Below, piece after piece: positions 52,419-61,592 of a DNA stretch of 64,000 nucleotides. The DNA comes from Anaerovibrio sp. RM50 (GTDB lineage: Bacteria; Bacillota; Negativicutes; Selenomonadales; Selenomonadaceae). A program made the translations under genes and the position numbers. The notes beneath the pieces are model-generated. The model saw nothing but the letters and a program-made list of their open reading frames with translations, searched no databases and was not told the origin of the DNA. The DNA is taken from the NCBI RefSeq assembly GCF_000622005.1, contig NZ_KK211384.1, forward strand, positions 12,434-76,433. The letters are read 5' to 3'. Numbering within the stretch: position 1 is the stretch's first letter; every line of letters begins with the position of its first letter.

Positions 52419-55400
52419 CTACTCCTCCTTCCCCTCAGCTGCATTTCCGTTTTTATCAAGGATTGCGCCCTTCACTCTTTCTGTTATTATTTCCATAATT
52501 TCAGCGTCACTGCCGCCAATCCTGCGATAATCATATCCCTCCAGTCTTGGGTCAAATCCGCATAGAGGATGATATTTACAATACGTGCAAGGAGTGTTTT
52601 TGTCCTTCCTGTACGGCTTAATCTCAATATTGCCACCTATGATCTCCTCGCCGGTATCCTTGAAAATAAGCTCAATATATTCCATCAGCAGCTCAAATTC
52701 TTCCCTGCTTTTCAGCGTATTCATACTGGAAGAATTAAAGGACAGATTCCCTTCCTTTCCCTTGTAGGCCAGCTTCAAAAAACGGCTCTTATTTTCTGTG
52801 GAAAGGGTGTTATCTATCTGCTCAGCAATGTCCTTGTCCAAAAGAACCCAGCCCGGCATTTTCAACTCAGCATCCAGAGCTTCCCGGATTTTCTCCGGGT
52901 CTCTGGTGTGATTTTTCATTAAAAGTACTGGTCTTTTCAGGAAGAAATACAGCATTCCCGCCGGCAGCATTGGGGTATCCTTACCTCTGCCCATGAGCTC
53001 CCTGGCCACCAAAAGATAGGTAAGAAGCTGCAGCTTCAGCCCATAATAAACGTCCACCAAATTTATGGCTGCAGAACCAGTCTTATAATCCAGTATCATA
53101 AAATGGCTTCCCTGTTCATTGACATCTATGCGGTCAATCTGGCCATTCAGCTTCAGACGGTTATTTTCGTGAAGCTTGTACACCAATTCCAAGGAATCCT
53201 CCGGCCCATAGGTACCAAAGGAACGTTCAAACAGCTCAGGGTGGAATTTGCTGACCCTGTCAAATTCCCCCAGCCTCCTTAAGGCAAAGCGGGCCGTTGC
53301 CTCCAGTCGGGACAGCTGGGCCTCCATCTGCTTAGTAGAATAGAGCATACCGTTATTAAGACGCGGCGCCAGCTTATTGATAATCTCATTGGCAATCTCA
53401 TCCCTTTCACCAGGGGCAATATCCCCCCAATGACGTCCCTCTTTTTTCAGTCTCAGCCCAAATTCCTTTAGCACGGCATGAAGAAGTGTCCCCAGCTCAG
53501 GACTGCTGAAACGGGTTATTTTCCGCTCCCTCAAATTGAGGCCATATTGGGCAAAAAACTGGAAGGGACAGCTGTTATACAGCTCAAACTTGGTAACAGA
53601 TCCTCCCAGAATCCCTTTTTTTGTATACAGTGCCCTGGCCAGCTCCCTAGGCAGCTTGTCCAGCCGCGGATTTATAAAAAGCCCCCGGCGGATAAGTTTC
53701 ACAAGGTGTCCCACACCGTCATCCTTCAAAAGGCAGTTATACACCTTCTGCCATAACTCCGAAAGTTCTTCCCCCTCCCGAAGCTCCCTTAGGGCAATTG
53801 CCAAGGAGGACAAGGTTTGCCGCTTGTTGGCCAGCATTTTTAACTGCTCCTCCTCTGGAAACTTACTGATCCAGTCCAATGGAATGGTCTTGACGCTGTT
53901 CTCTGGCAAAAGGGCCTTAATTCTCCCCACAATTTCCGCCCCGGTCATGGCATCGCCGGCGGGAGATGCCAGAGAATAAGAAACCCACATATATTCCCGG
54001 GCCTGGGTAAAGGCCTTATATATAAGATAATTCTCGTTGAAGCTGGCTTCCTCCCCCAGCACAGAAAGTTCAATAATATTCTTTTGGTTGATATGCATAC
54101 GATCTGCATCTGACAGCACCGTATTTTCCACAGACCGTCTTGGCATAACACCAACATTGGCCCCCAGAATATACACTGCTTTAATATTGTCCAGGGCATT
54201 TTGGTCAAAGGAGGCAATATTTACATAATCCAGCCCCGGTGGGATAAGAGCCATTTCAAGGGAGGAAAGGCCCTCCTCCAAAAGCTGCTTAAGTTCCCCC
54301 ACAGCCATTTTGTTATCTCCGCTGACTTCCACCATCTGGTCCAGCAGCTCCATAATGTCATTCCAAACCTGCTGATGCTCTCTGGCCATATCCAGATTGC
54401 CGCTTTTTTCCGCCTGATCGGACCAGTCCTGCAAAATCTTAGGCACCTCAATATCCACCATGAACTGATAGATAACCCGTATCATATCTCTGGTGGTGGC
54501 AGCTTCCTTCAATCCGTCCTGAAGTCTGCCCACCGGCTCTGCCACATGACGACGCAGCTGGTCCGCAGTGGCTGCCCGTAGTTTTTGCTTATCTGCAACC
54601 CTTTCATTCTCCTCATCAATGGAATAGCGGGAATAAAAATCCCATGGCTCATCCCTGCGCCAAACCTTTCTGCCCCTAAGATTAAATTCCAGGCAATAAT
54701 TTTCCAAAAGGTCAATCTGCTGGGCCGTAAGCTGGAAAAAGCCCGTTTTTATGCAACAGAATAAATCGTCATAACCCCAGCCTTCAGTAATACCAATGGC
54801 AGAGCGGATAAGCTCCGCCACGGGATGATTGGCGCATTGACGTTTTTTGTCGCTGAAAAAAGGAATATCATAATCTTTAAATACAAAATTTATAAGGTCA
54901 CCATAGGTCTCCCCATCTCTGATGAGCACCCCAATATCACGCCATTTATACCCCTTTTGGCGGACAAGATTTATAATGTCTGCTGCCGCAGCCTCCACCT
55001 CCAGCCTGCAGGTGGCAGCCTCCACCAGAGATATATCCCTGGCATCTTCAACGGGCTTGATTTTGCCCTTGTCAAATCCCGCCTCCAGCGCCTTCAACGT
55101 TTTATTTTGATATCGTTTTACCTCATTAAAGTGACGATAGTTTACAGGAATTTCATATTTTCTGGCCAGCTTCAGTAGACGGCTGCAGCTGGTATAGGCT
55201 CGGTTAAAAAGGCCGGAAGCCTCCCTGTTGGCCCACTGCCCCTGTGCTGTATTATTATCATCCATATTAAAGGTCACATGAATATTGGCACCGTATTGTA
55301 ACAATCCCTCCAGCACCTGCAGCTCCAACGTATTAAAAAACAGGAAGCCGTCCAGCCAGATATCTGCCCCTGCCACCAGTCTGGACATTGGCATTCTGTC

Positions 55401-55958
55401 CACCAGAATACTCATTATGTCCTTTCCGTCATTATAACGGCCTGCCATGGCCTCATTGAAATCACCGTACAGCAATGCCAAATCCCCCAGCTTATTGCTG
55501 AGTCTGGTATCCTCCATGGTGTCACTGGCTTCATTTAACAGCTCCGGGGATATGCCACACCCCTTAAACTCATCGATAATGCCCCCAAGTATATTGGCAA
55601 AGCCCCGCTGACGTGATGCCCGTCCAAAGACCTTTAGTTCATTATATCGCTTGTCCAGAATTCTCTTAAGGAGCAGCTGCCGCCCCATATCAGTAATGCC
55701 CTGCTCCAGTCCGCCGCCGGTTTCCTGCAGCACCTGATAAGCAAAGCGCTTAAATCCGTACACCTGACAACGCATGTAGCCCCGACCCTGTTTTTCCAGC
55801 ATTGAAGCCAGCTGACGCTCCACCTTGTAGGTCATGTGCTCCGGCAACAGCAGAATAATAGCCGGCCCCAGGGGTCTTTTTACCAGCTCTTTTGTTATCT
55901 GTTCCAATACATAGGTGGTCTTGCCACTGCCAGCCCGGCCTGTAATAATTTCCAACAT
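52419..55958 (-). CDS. addB: helicase-exonuclease AddAB subunit AddB
   Basis: AddB is the second nuclease subunit with a helicase-like N terminus. The 1179-residue protein has the ATP-binding GRAGSGKTTYVLEQ near the N terminus, a RecB nuclease motif FMILDYKTGSA and the Fe-S cysteines at the C terminus (TPCTYCKYHPLCGFD) with a partner around residue 805. It recognises Chi and works with AddA. GGGGGCGG precedes the ATG; the stop is 2 nt from addA. Confidence 0.95.
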   Translation of the reverse strand: MLEIITGRAGSGKTTYVLEQITKELVKRPLGPAIILLLPEHMTYKVERQLASMLEKQGRGYMRCQVYGFKRFAYQVLQETGGGLEQGITDMGRQLLLKRILDKRYNELKVFGRASRQRGFANILGGIIDEFKGCGISPELLNEASDTMEDTRLSNKLGDLALLYGDFNEAMAGRYNDGKDIMSILVDRMPMSRLVAGADIWLDGFLFFNTLELQVLEGLLQYGANIHVTFNMDDNNTAQGQWANREASGLFNRAYTSCSRLLKLARKYEIPVNYRHFNEVKRYQNKTLKALEAGFDKGKIKPVEDARDISLVEAATCRLEVEAAAADIINLVRQKGYKWRDIGVLIRDGETYGDLINFVFKDYDIPFFSDKKRQCANHPVAELIRSAIGITEGWGYDDLFCCIKTGFFQLTAQQIDLLENYCLEFNLRGRKVWRRDEPWDFYSRYSIDEENERVADKQKLRAATADQLRRHVAEPVGRLQDGLKEAATTRDMIRVIYQFMVDIEVPKILQDWSDQAEKSGNLDMAREHQQVWNDIMELLDQMVEVSGDNKMAVGELKQLLEEGLSSLEMALIPPGLDYVNIASFDQNALDNIKAVYILGANVGVMPRRSVENTVLSDADRMHINQKNIIELSVLGEEASFNENYLIYKAFTQAREYMWVSYSLASPAGDAMTGAEIVGRIKALLPENSVKTIPLDWISKFPEEEQLKMLANKRQTLSSLAIALRELREGEELSELWQKVYNCLLKDDGVGHLVKLIRRGLFINPRLDKLPRELARALYTKKGILGGSVTKFELYNSCPFQFFAQYGLNLRERKITRFSSPELGTLLHAVLKEFGLRLKKEGRHWGDIAPGERDEIANEIINKLAPRLNNGMLYSTKQMEAQLSRLEATARFALRRLGEFDRVSKFHPELFERSFGTYGPEDSLELVYKLHENNRLKLNGQIDRIDVNEQGSHFMILDYKTGSAAINLVDVYYGLKLQLLTYLLVARELMGRGKDTPMLPAGMLYFFLKRPVLLMKNHTRDPEKIREALDAELKMPGWVLLDKDIAEQIDNTLSTENKSRFLKLAYKGKEGNLSFNSSSMNTLKSREEFELLMEYIELIFKDTGEEIIGGNIEIKPYRKDKNTPCTYCKYHPLCGFDPRLEGYDYRRIGGSDAEIMEIITERVKGAILDKNGNAAEGKEE

Positions 55959-55989
55959 ATATCCGCCCCCTTGTCCGCCGACCTTTTTA

Positions 55990-56028
55990 CCAGTGAAAAA
56001 ATCGGACTGTTTTGACCAGTCCGATTTT
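55990..56028 (-). terminator. Rho-independent terminator after the ligase-like gene
   Basis: AAAATCGGACTG/CAGTCCGATTTT arms (55997-56008, 56017-56028) lie downstream of the gene at 56053 with a T-run on the - strand. Confidence 0.9.
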
Positions 56029-56052
56029 GTATAGCAAAATATTATGATTATC

Positions 56053-57036
56053 TTATGGAACCGTACCTTCGTATTCTGTTGGCTCTGCCACCCTCATCAT
56101 GGTACGGCCGCAATTACATTCCCCATCAATACGCAAAACCGCATGGCCGGTGCGCAAACGGAAAATAGGCATAGCCTCATTGGCAAGGGATGTAAGCACC
56201 AGCTCACCCACCCTATGAGGTTCTGTTATAACCTGACTGCCGCCGAATTCCACAATCTCGGCATAATAATAATCCTCGTGAATGTGGAACCCCTTGTCCT
56301 CCGGGCACTGATACATAATGCCGGCACAGCCGAAGCCAGGTGAATTATACACCGTGTTGGTCTTAACATTCATCCGTCGTTCCAGATAAGCCCGCATTGG
56401 ATTATGAAGTGTTTCCTCGAGACAAACTATGGTAGGAAGATACAGGTCCTGGGCATTCTCCCCATCCGCCTGCAGCTTCACAATAAACTGGGTTACCAGC
56501 CGAAAATCGCTAATCAGTACATCCACATGGCAGGAGGTCATGAGCTCCACAATATTATCCATATTGCTGCCCATAAGCATAACGGAAGCACCGATACCCT
56601 CCAGGGCATACTGCACATCCATAAGCCTGCTGTCGGAAGCCTCCCCCAGAAGGCCCACCACAGTAGTGTCGTTGATGCCATAGGCCACCAGAACCCTCGT
56701 CATCATTTCCATCTGACGGGCCACATCACCATTGGTATACATTTTGATAAAGGTTTCCGCATCACCCTGTCTGGATATGCGTAGCACACCGCTTATAGGC
56801 AATGTGAGCAAATCAAAGATGGAGGCCTCCCTCAGCACGCTCCGCTCCGTAAGGGGCAGCTTTTGGATGTCCGCCAAGGTCTGTATGTCATTGGGGCCAA
56901 CCCCTGCCTTTTTGAAAGCCTGCTGATAAAAGGCACTTTTCTCCTGAGCCCACTTCACCCGTTTTTTCAGGGCATCCAGTTGCAAAGCCTCCAGCTGGGA
57001 GCGTTCCATGGTCTCTATTTTTCGATTAGCAATCAT
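56053..57036 (-). CDS. phenylacetate-CoA ligase-like protein, degenerate active site
   Basis: The 327-residue protein follows the phenylacetate-CoA ligase fold from its start (LKKRVKWAQEKSAFYQQAFKKAG, LPLTERSVLRE) to CNCGRTMMRVAEP. It is about 100 residues shorter than PaaK, and its C-terminal lid domain is missing. The ATP P-loop (SSGTTGKP in PaaK) is replaced by SRQGDAETF, and the adenine-site segment reads NSPGFGCAGIMYQC in place of YGxSE. The block GFHIHEDYYYAEIVE is kept. It is therefore likely a non-ligase relative, possibly a sensor or partner protein. It lies 34 nt after cheR. Confidence 0.7.
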   Translation of the reverse strand: MIANRKIETMERSQLEALQLDALKKRVKWAQEKSAFYQQAFKKAGVGPNDIQTLADIQKLPLTERSVLREASIFDLLTLPISGVLRISRQGDAETFIKMYTNGDVARQMEMMTRVLVAYGINDTTVVGLLGEASDSRLMDVQYALEGIGASVMLMGSNMDNIVELMTSCHVDVLISDFRLVTQFIVKLQADGENAQDLYLPTIVCLEETLHNPMRAYLERRMNVKTNTVYNSPGFGCAGIMYQCPEDKGFHIHEDYYYAEIVEFGGSQVITEPHRVGELVLTSLANEAMPIFRLRTGHAVLRIDGECNCGRTMMRVAEPTEYEGTVP

Positions 57037-57070
57037 CGTAACTTCATTTCTCCCAATCTAACCCATAAAA

Positions 57071-57856
57071 TCAGGTAAGAGGCTTCTGATAGAAGAACGG
57101 CTGGAAGCTTGTATAGCCCAGCTTGCGGAAATTCAGAATAGCCTCAGTGGCACCAACGAACAAAATTCCACCTGGCTTCAATGCCTTGAAGAAGTTGGCA
57201 TAAAGCTGGTCCTTTGCTTCCTCGGTAAAATAAATAACTACGTTACGGCAAAGAATAAGATCAAAGCCGCTCTCAAAGTTGTCCTTCAAAAGGTTATGGC
57301 GCTTGAACTCAATACAGTCCTTAATCTCCTGGGATACCAGATACTTGTCGCCCTCATGGGTGAAATACTTCCTCTTGCGCTCAGGATCAATGGCCTTCAG
57401 CTCATTATCGGTATATTCGCCCTTTTTGGCCTTGCCCAAAATCTCAATATCAAGATCAGTTGCAAGGATGCGATGGCGCATATTAGGAGTCAGAGTCTTC
57501 ATAATCATAGCCAGAGAATAAGGCTCTGCACCGATGGAGCAGCCGGCACTCCAAATATTCAGCTTGCTGCTGCGCTTTAAGAGGTCAGGAATAACATCTG
57601 TTTCCAGCTTGGCAAACTTGTCAGGAGTACGGAAGAACTCAGATACGTTAATCGTCAGATACTCAATGAATGCTGCAAATTCATCATGGTCCTGCACCAC
57701 CTTGTCAAAATAACCGCAATATGTATCATAGCCATTTCTCTTGGCAAGGTTCATAATACGGCGCTGCATCTGGGGTGCCTTGTATAAATCCAAGTCTATC
57801 TCAGTCTTTGCCTTCAACTTTCTTTTAAAATCGGTCCAATCCTGTTCTGCTGTCAT
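57071..57856 (-). CDS. cheR: chemotaxis protein methyltransferase CheR
   Basis: CheR methylates glutamates on chemoreceptors using SAM. The 261-residue protein has the N-terminal helical domain (1-75), then the SAM site IWSAGCSIGAEPYSLAMI, ILATDLDIEIL, and FDLILCRNVVIYFTEE with the C-terminal LFVGATEAI. No other chemotaxis genes are nearby. Confidence 0.95.
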   Translation of the reverse strand: MTAEQDWTDFKRKLKAKTEIDLDLYKAPQMQRRIMNLAKRNGYDTYCGYFDKVVQDHDEFAAFIEYLTINVSEFFRTPDKFAKLETDVIPDLLKRSSKLNIWSAGCSIGAEPYSLAMIMKTLTPNMRHRILATDLDIEILGKAKKGEYTDNELKAIDPERKRKYFTHEGDKYLVSQEIKDCIEFKRHNLLKDNFESGFDLILCRNVVIYFTEEAKDQLYANFFKALKPGGILFVGATEAILNFRKLGYTSFQPFFYQKPLT

Positions 57857-57945
57857 ATACTATCCCTCCAAACGATACCACGTATTCATTACTTATATAT
57901 TCCACCTAAAAATCAAAAATCCTTTATTTTTTAAAATAAAGTTAA

Positions 57946-59199
57946 TTAATCTTCCACATAGTGGCTAAAGCTGCCAATAACCAGCTGAGGGAATTCCTTT
58001 TTCAGCTCATTAAGGAACTTTCTTGTGCCCACAAATGGAGTTTTCTGCTCCGGCATTATGTCAAGGAAGGCATCCGGATCTATATTGAGATTCCGCACCT
58101 GTATCATCTGCACAGGCAGCTCACGGAAAAAGTCTTTCCATGCTGCCAGCTCATCCTCCCGATCATTGAAGCCTGGGAAGTACAACATATTTAGGGAAAC
58201 GTAAATGCCATGGTCCAGGGCGTAGCGAATGGACTCCTTCACATTGTCCAGCTTGTAGTTGCTGCGGTAATAAGCATCATAGCTTTCAGGGACGGCACTT
58301 ATGATGCTGACCCGCATGGTATCAAGGCCCGCATCTACAATCTGCTTTATGCCCTCAGTGTAGCCCGCGTTGGTGTTGATATTAATCTGGCCCTTGCGGG
58401 TCTTTTCACGAATCAGTTTAATGCCCGCGGAAATATTCACCGCCGCCAGTGAAGGCTCCCCCTCACAGCCCTGTCCAAAACTGATAATACCCTCAGGGGC
58501 ATTTTCCAGATGATAAATACCAAGCTGGGCAATCTGTTCAGGGGTTGGCCGGAATTTTATGCGGCTTTGTGGTGACGGACAGCACTCCGCCGGCTGCAGG
58601 GAAATACAGCCGAAGCAGTTGGCGTTGCATACAGGAGATGTGGGAATACCGCACTCCCAACGGCGATAGAAAATATTCTCCGCAGTACAGCAATGCCACT
58701 CCAGAGAGCAATTGGCCAGATGGTCAATGAGAGGATTATCCGGCAAATCTTTTTTCACCTGTTTTACCAGCCGCTTCAAATTCTTGGTATTATAATGCTC
58801 CGGATCCCATTTATGATTCTCATCAGTATAAATAGCCGCCCCGTAAAGCTGGTCCTTATAGACACACACCGCCGTGTAGCCATAAAGAGGCAGCTGGCTG
58901 GCATTCTCCTCCAGTTGGAAGGCCGGCATCATGGTACGGGTGTAGCCAGCGGGCAAAATAGCAGATACAGCGTTGCCCGTCAGTGTCAAAACCTCCCCGT
59001 CCTGGCCCATGCCCACCGCCTGACGGTCCGGGAGAAACATTAAATCTGCACTTTCAGGCAGGGGAATCAGATCATCAGGAGTAAGAAGGCGCAGCTCATC
59101 TCCCTCACGGCCCATGGCCATAATTCCCGGAGCATCGAAGATTTCACCATTTTCGTCTGCATAGAGAGCAATAATGGGCTCCTTTTTATTCTTTGCCAT
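57946..59199 (-). CDS. radical SAM protein of unknown function
   Basis: The 417-residue protein has an N-terminal domain of about 180 residues with short beta repeats (ALYADENGEIFDAPG, LTPDDLIPLPES), then a radical SAM domain with CNANCFGC coordinating the Fe-S cluster. The extra motifs ECCPSPQSRIKF, GQGCEGEPSL and INTNAGY are typical of a SAM-binding TIM barrel. The reaction is not known. GGGAGG precedes the ATG inside pth (14-nt overlap). Confidence 0.82.
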   Translation of the reverse strand: MAKNKKEPIIALYADENGEIFDAPGIMAMGREGDELRLLTPDDLIPLPESADLMFLPDRQAVGMGQDGEVLTLTGNAVSAILPAGYTRTMMPAFQLEENASQLPLYGYTAVCVYKDQLYGAAIYTDENHKWDPEHYNTKNLKRLVKQVKKDLPDNPLIDHLANCSLEWHCCTAENIFYRRWECGIPTSPVCNANCFGCISLQPAECCPSPQSRIKFRPTPEQIAQLGIYHLENAPEGIISFGQGCEGEPSLAAVNISAGIKLIREKTRKGQININTNAGYTEGIKQIVDAGLDTMRVSIISAVPESYDAYYRSNYKLDNVKESIRYALDHGIYVSLNMLYFPGFNDREDELAAWKDFFRELPVQMIQVRNLNIDPDAFLDIMPEQKTPFVGTRKFLNELKKEFPQLVIGSFSHYVED

Positions 59200-59890
59200 C
59201 TTCTGCCGCCTCCCTCACTTCACCAGATACAGCTTCTGTACTTACTGCTTCTACACTTTCAGCTTCTTTATTGTCATTTTCCCCATCAGCCGTTTTTTCC
59301 TTCCAGTTCTTCTTTGGCTTCTTCTGCTTTTTGGGGTTATATTTGTTCATGGCATTATCAATTCCCTCTGTTACCATGCACTCTATGGCAGGAACAAGAT
59401 ATTTGATGGCCTCCTGAATTTTTGGCACATCCTCCTCCGGGAAATTTGCCAGCACATGATTCACCACAGTCCACCCTGGCAGAGGACGGCCCACGCCTAT
59501 ACGCACCCTGCCAAAATTTTCATCTCCCACAAGGGCAATGGTGGATTTAATGCCATTATGGCCCCCTGCACTGCCTTTTTTCCGAATGCGGATAGTGCCC
59601 GCTGGAATGTCCATATCGTCGTGGCAAACGATTAAGTCCTCCGGCTCAAGCTTATACCAGCGCATTAAGGGGCCGATGCACTCACCACTGTTGTTCATAT
59701 ATGTCTGGGGCTTTACCAAAAGCACCTTTTCGGTGCCGATTCTGGTCTCGGCCACAAGGCCCCTTTCCCTTTCCTTCCAAGGCTCTGCCCCCAAGGCCTC
59801 AGCCAGGGCATCCACCATCATCCACCCCACATTGTGGCGGTTTTTGGCATATTCAACACCTGGATTCCCTAATCCGGCGATTATCTTCAT
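59186..59890 (-). CDS. pth: peptidyl-tRNA hydrolase Pth with charged C-terminal tail
   Basis: Pth frees peptidyl groups from tRNAs after drop-off. The 234-residue protein has IIAGLGNPGVEYAKNRHNVG with the catalytic histidine, LVKPQTYMNNSG, LIVCHDDMDIPAG and RIRKKGSAGGHNGIKS. The core ends near 185 and is followed by about 50 residues rich in K, E, A and V, which is unusual for the family. Confidence 0.93.
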   Translation of the reverse strand: MKIIAGLGNPGVEYAKNRHNVGWMMVDALAEALGAEPWKERERGLVAETRIGTEKVLLVKPQTYMNNSGECIGPLMRWYKLEPEDLIVCHDDMDIPAGTIRIRKKGSAGGHNGIKSTIALVGDENFGRVRIGVGRPLPGWTVVNHVLANFPEEDVPKIQEAIKYLVPAIECMVTEGIDNAMNKYNPKKQKKPKKNWKEKTADGENDNKEAESVEAVSTEAVSGEVREAAEDGKE

Positions 59891-60064
59891 AATAAAATAT
59901 TTCTCCTTATCAAATATTTAAATATCCATTTAAAATAAACACATGTAGATTATACATTATAACGCATATTTTGGCTATTTTCCTTGACGGATAGCGTATA
60001 ATTATAGATGTGATTAAAATAGAACAATAAATGAAACATTCCAGATACTTTTATGGAGGTTTAT

Positions 60065-60877
60065 ATGCATCAATATTTATTTTATATAGGGGATTTTCCC
60101 GTAAGAGCCTATGGACTGGTACTTAGCCTTAGCATTATTCTGGCCACCGGCGTAGGTTATTTTTTGGCAAAACAGGACGGCCGCTACCACAATCATGTTG
60201 TGGACCTGGGCATTTATTGCGGTTTAAGTGGCCTTTTAGGGGCCCGGCTCTGGGACGTGTTCTTCTTTGACTGGGAATATTACAGCCAACACCTCTCAGA
60301 AATAATGAATGTTTGGCAGGGGGGCATGGCTATCCAGGGTGGCGTTATTCTGGGAGTAGCTGTGGGAATTCTGTACTGCCGCCGCCATAATATAGACATT
60401 TTGGCCATGATGGACATAAGTGCCCCCGCCATTATTTTCGGCCAGGGACTGGGCCGCTGTGCCAATCTCCTTAATGGCGATGCCTTTGGTGCCCCTACAG
60501 GAGGGAACTTCGGCATAATTTATCCCTCCACCACCCTTGCCCATCACACTTATGGCAATCAGCCACTGTGGCCTGCTGAAATCTGGGAGGGACAGCTGGA
60601 TTTCGTTATTTTCGCCATTCTCCTCCTGTTTCGCGCCTATCCCCATATAAAGGGGCAGGCCTTTTCCCTTTATGTAATGCTCTACTGCATAGCAAGGTTT
60701 TTCCTGGAATATCTCCGTGGAGATTATGCCGATCCTGTACTGGGACTCTTTACATCTGCTCAGATGACCAGCATTGCCGGTTTTACTGTAGCCCTTATCT
60801 GCTTCATAGCCCTACAGCTCAAAGGAGACAAGGCCCCAAAAACTGACAGTACCACAAAAACTGGGTCAGAACTATAA
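60065..60877 (+). CDS. lgt: prolipoprotein diacylglyceryl transferase Lgt
   Basis: Lgt attaches diacylglycerol to lipoprotein cysteines. The 270-residue membrane protein has about seven helices, the early FPVRAYGLVLSLSI, the GGMAIQGGVILG stretch and the signature GQGLGRCANLLNGDAFG, a variant of GRxGNFxN. The start at 60065 follows TGGAGG. It is monocistronic, divergent from pth. Confidence 0.92.
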   Translation: MHQYLFYIGDFPVRAYGLVLSLSIILATGVGYFLAKQDGRYHNHVVDLGIYCGLSGLLGARLWDVFFFDWEYYSQHLSEIMNVWQGGMAIQGGVILGVAVGILYCRRHNIDILAMMDISAPAIIFGQGLGRCANLLNGDAFGAPTGGNFGIIYPSTTLAHHTYGNQPLWPAEIWEGQLDFVIFAILLLFRAYPHIKGQAFSLYVMLYCIARFFLEYLRGDYADPVLGLFTSAQMTSIAGFTVALICFIALQLKGDKAPKTDSTTKTGSEL

Positions 60878-60961
60878 CGCTTATTTACATTTTCTTTACT
60901 ATAAAAACCATTTATTGTATAATTATATAGGTAAAAATATGTTATGAAAGGGGTATCTTAC

Positions 60962-61429
60962 TTGAGTATTATCGCCCGTCACCTTACAGTTGATATGTAT
61001 AAGTGCAAAAATTCCTGCTTTGACGATGTGCAGGCTTTACAGGCTACATTAAAAACTCTGCTTATGGAAAGCAACCTTGATATTCTCTCTTCCACCGGCC
61101 AGATTATGTCAGATGACCATATTGCTATTATTTTGCTCTTTGACGAAGGCCATATTACCGTCCATGCCTTCCCAGAGCTTCAGTACGTTTCCGCAGATGC
61201 CTTCATCTGCGAGGAAAATGCCGCCCCGGAGGAGGTCTTCAGCTCCATCCGCAAGCTCTTTAAGCCGGAGAAAACCAAAACCACCATCCTGAAGCGTGGA
61301 GATTTTGGCACCAATACCGACATGAAACCAAAGACAAAAACCAAGGTGGCTCCCCTTCGCCGTATCCACAACACCGGCAGCAAGGTAATCAATATGCTGA
61401 AAAACAAGGACGACAACAAAAAAAGTTAA
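60962..61429 (+). CDS. AdoMet-decarboxylase (SpeH/SpeD)-like protein without the pyruvoyl serine
   Basis: The 155-residue protein matches bacterial S-adenosylmethionine decarboxylase proenzyme: ARHLTVDMYKCKN at the start and EGHITVHAFPE in the core. In the Thermotoga enzyme the catalytic residues are S63, H68 and C83. Here positions 68 and 83 are H and C, but residue 63 is glycine (GAA GGC CAT), so self-cleavage to a pyruvoyl group is not expected. About 35 extra basic residues follow. The TTG at 60962 follows AAAGGGG; ATG 60944 is an alternative. Function is unclear, perhaps regulatory. Confidence 0.7.
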   Translation: MSIIARHLTVDMYKCKNSCFDDVQALQATLKTLLMESNLDILSSTGQIMSDDHIAIILLFDEGHITVHAFPELQYVSADAFICEENAAPEEVFSSIRKLFKPEKTKTTILKRGDFGTNTDMKPKTKTKVAPLRRIHNTGSKVINMLKNKDDNKKS

Positions 61430-61456
61430 TTATAATAATATATATTTCCACATAAT

Positions 61457-61486
61457 CGGGCTGGTCCTGCCAGTCCGTTTTATTTT
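61457..61486 (+). terminator. Rho-independent terminator
   Basis: CGGGCTGG/CCAGTCCG arms with a 5-nt loop and a T-rich tail follow the AdoMet-decarboxylase-like gene. Confidence 0.85.
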
Positions 61487-61592
61487 GCCTATTTTATGTA
61501 TACATTAAAACATAAGACAAATTACTAAACAAAATTGTCTTTTAAAGGTATAATAGTTTCTGTTATGTACTTTTTCTCATTAGGAGGTTTTT

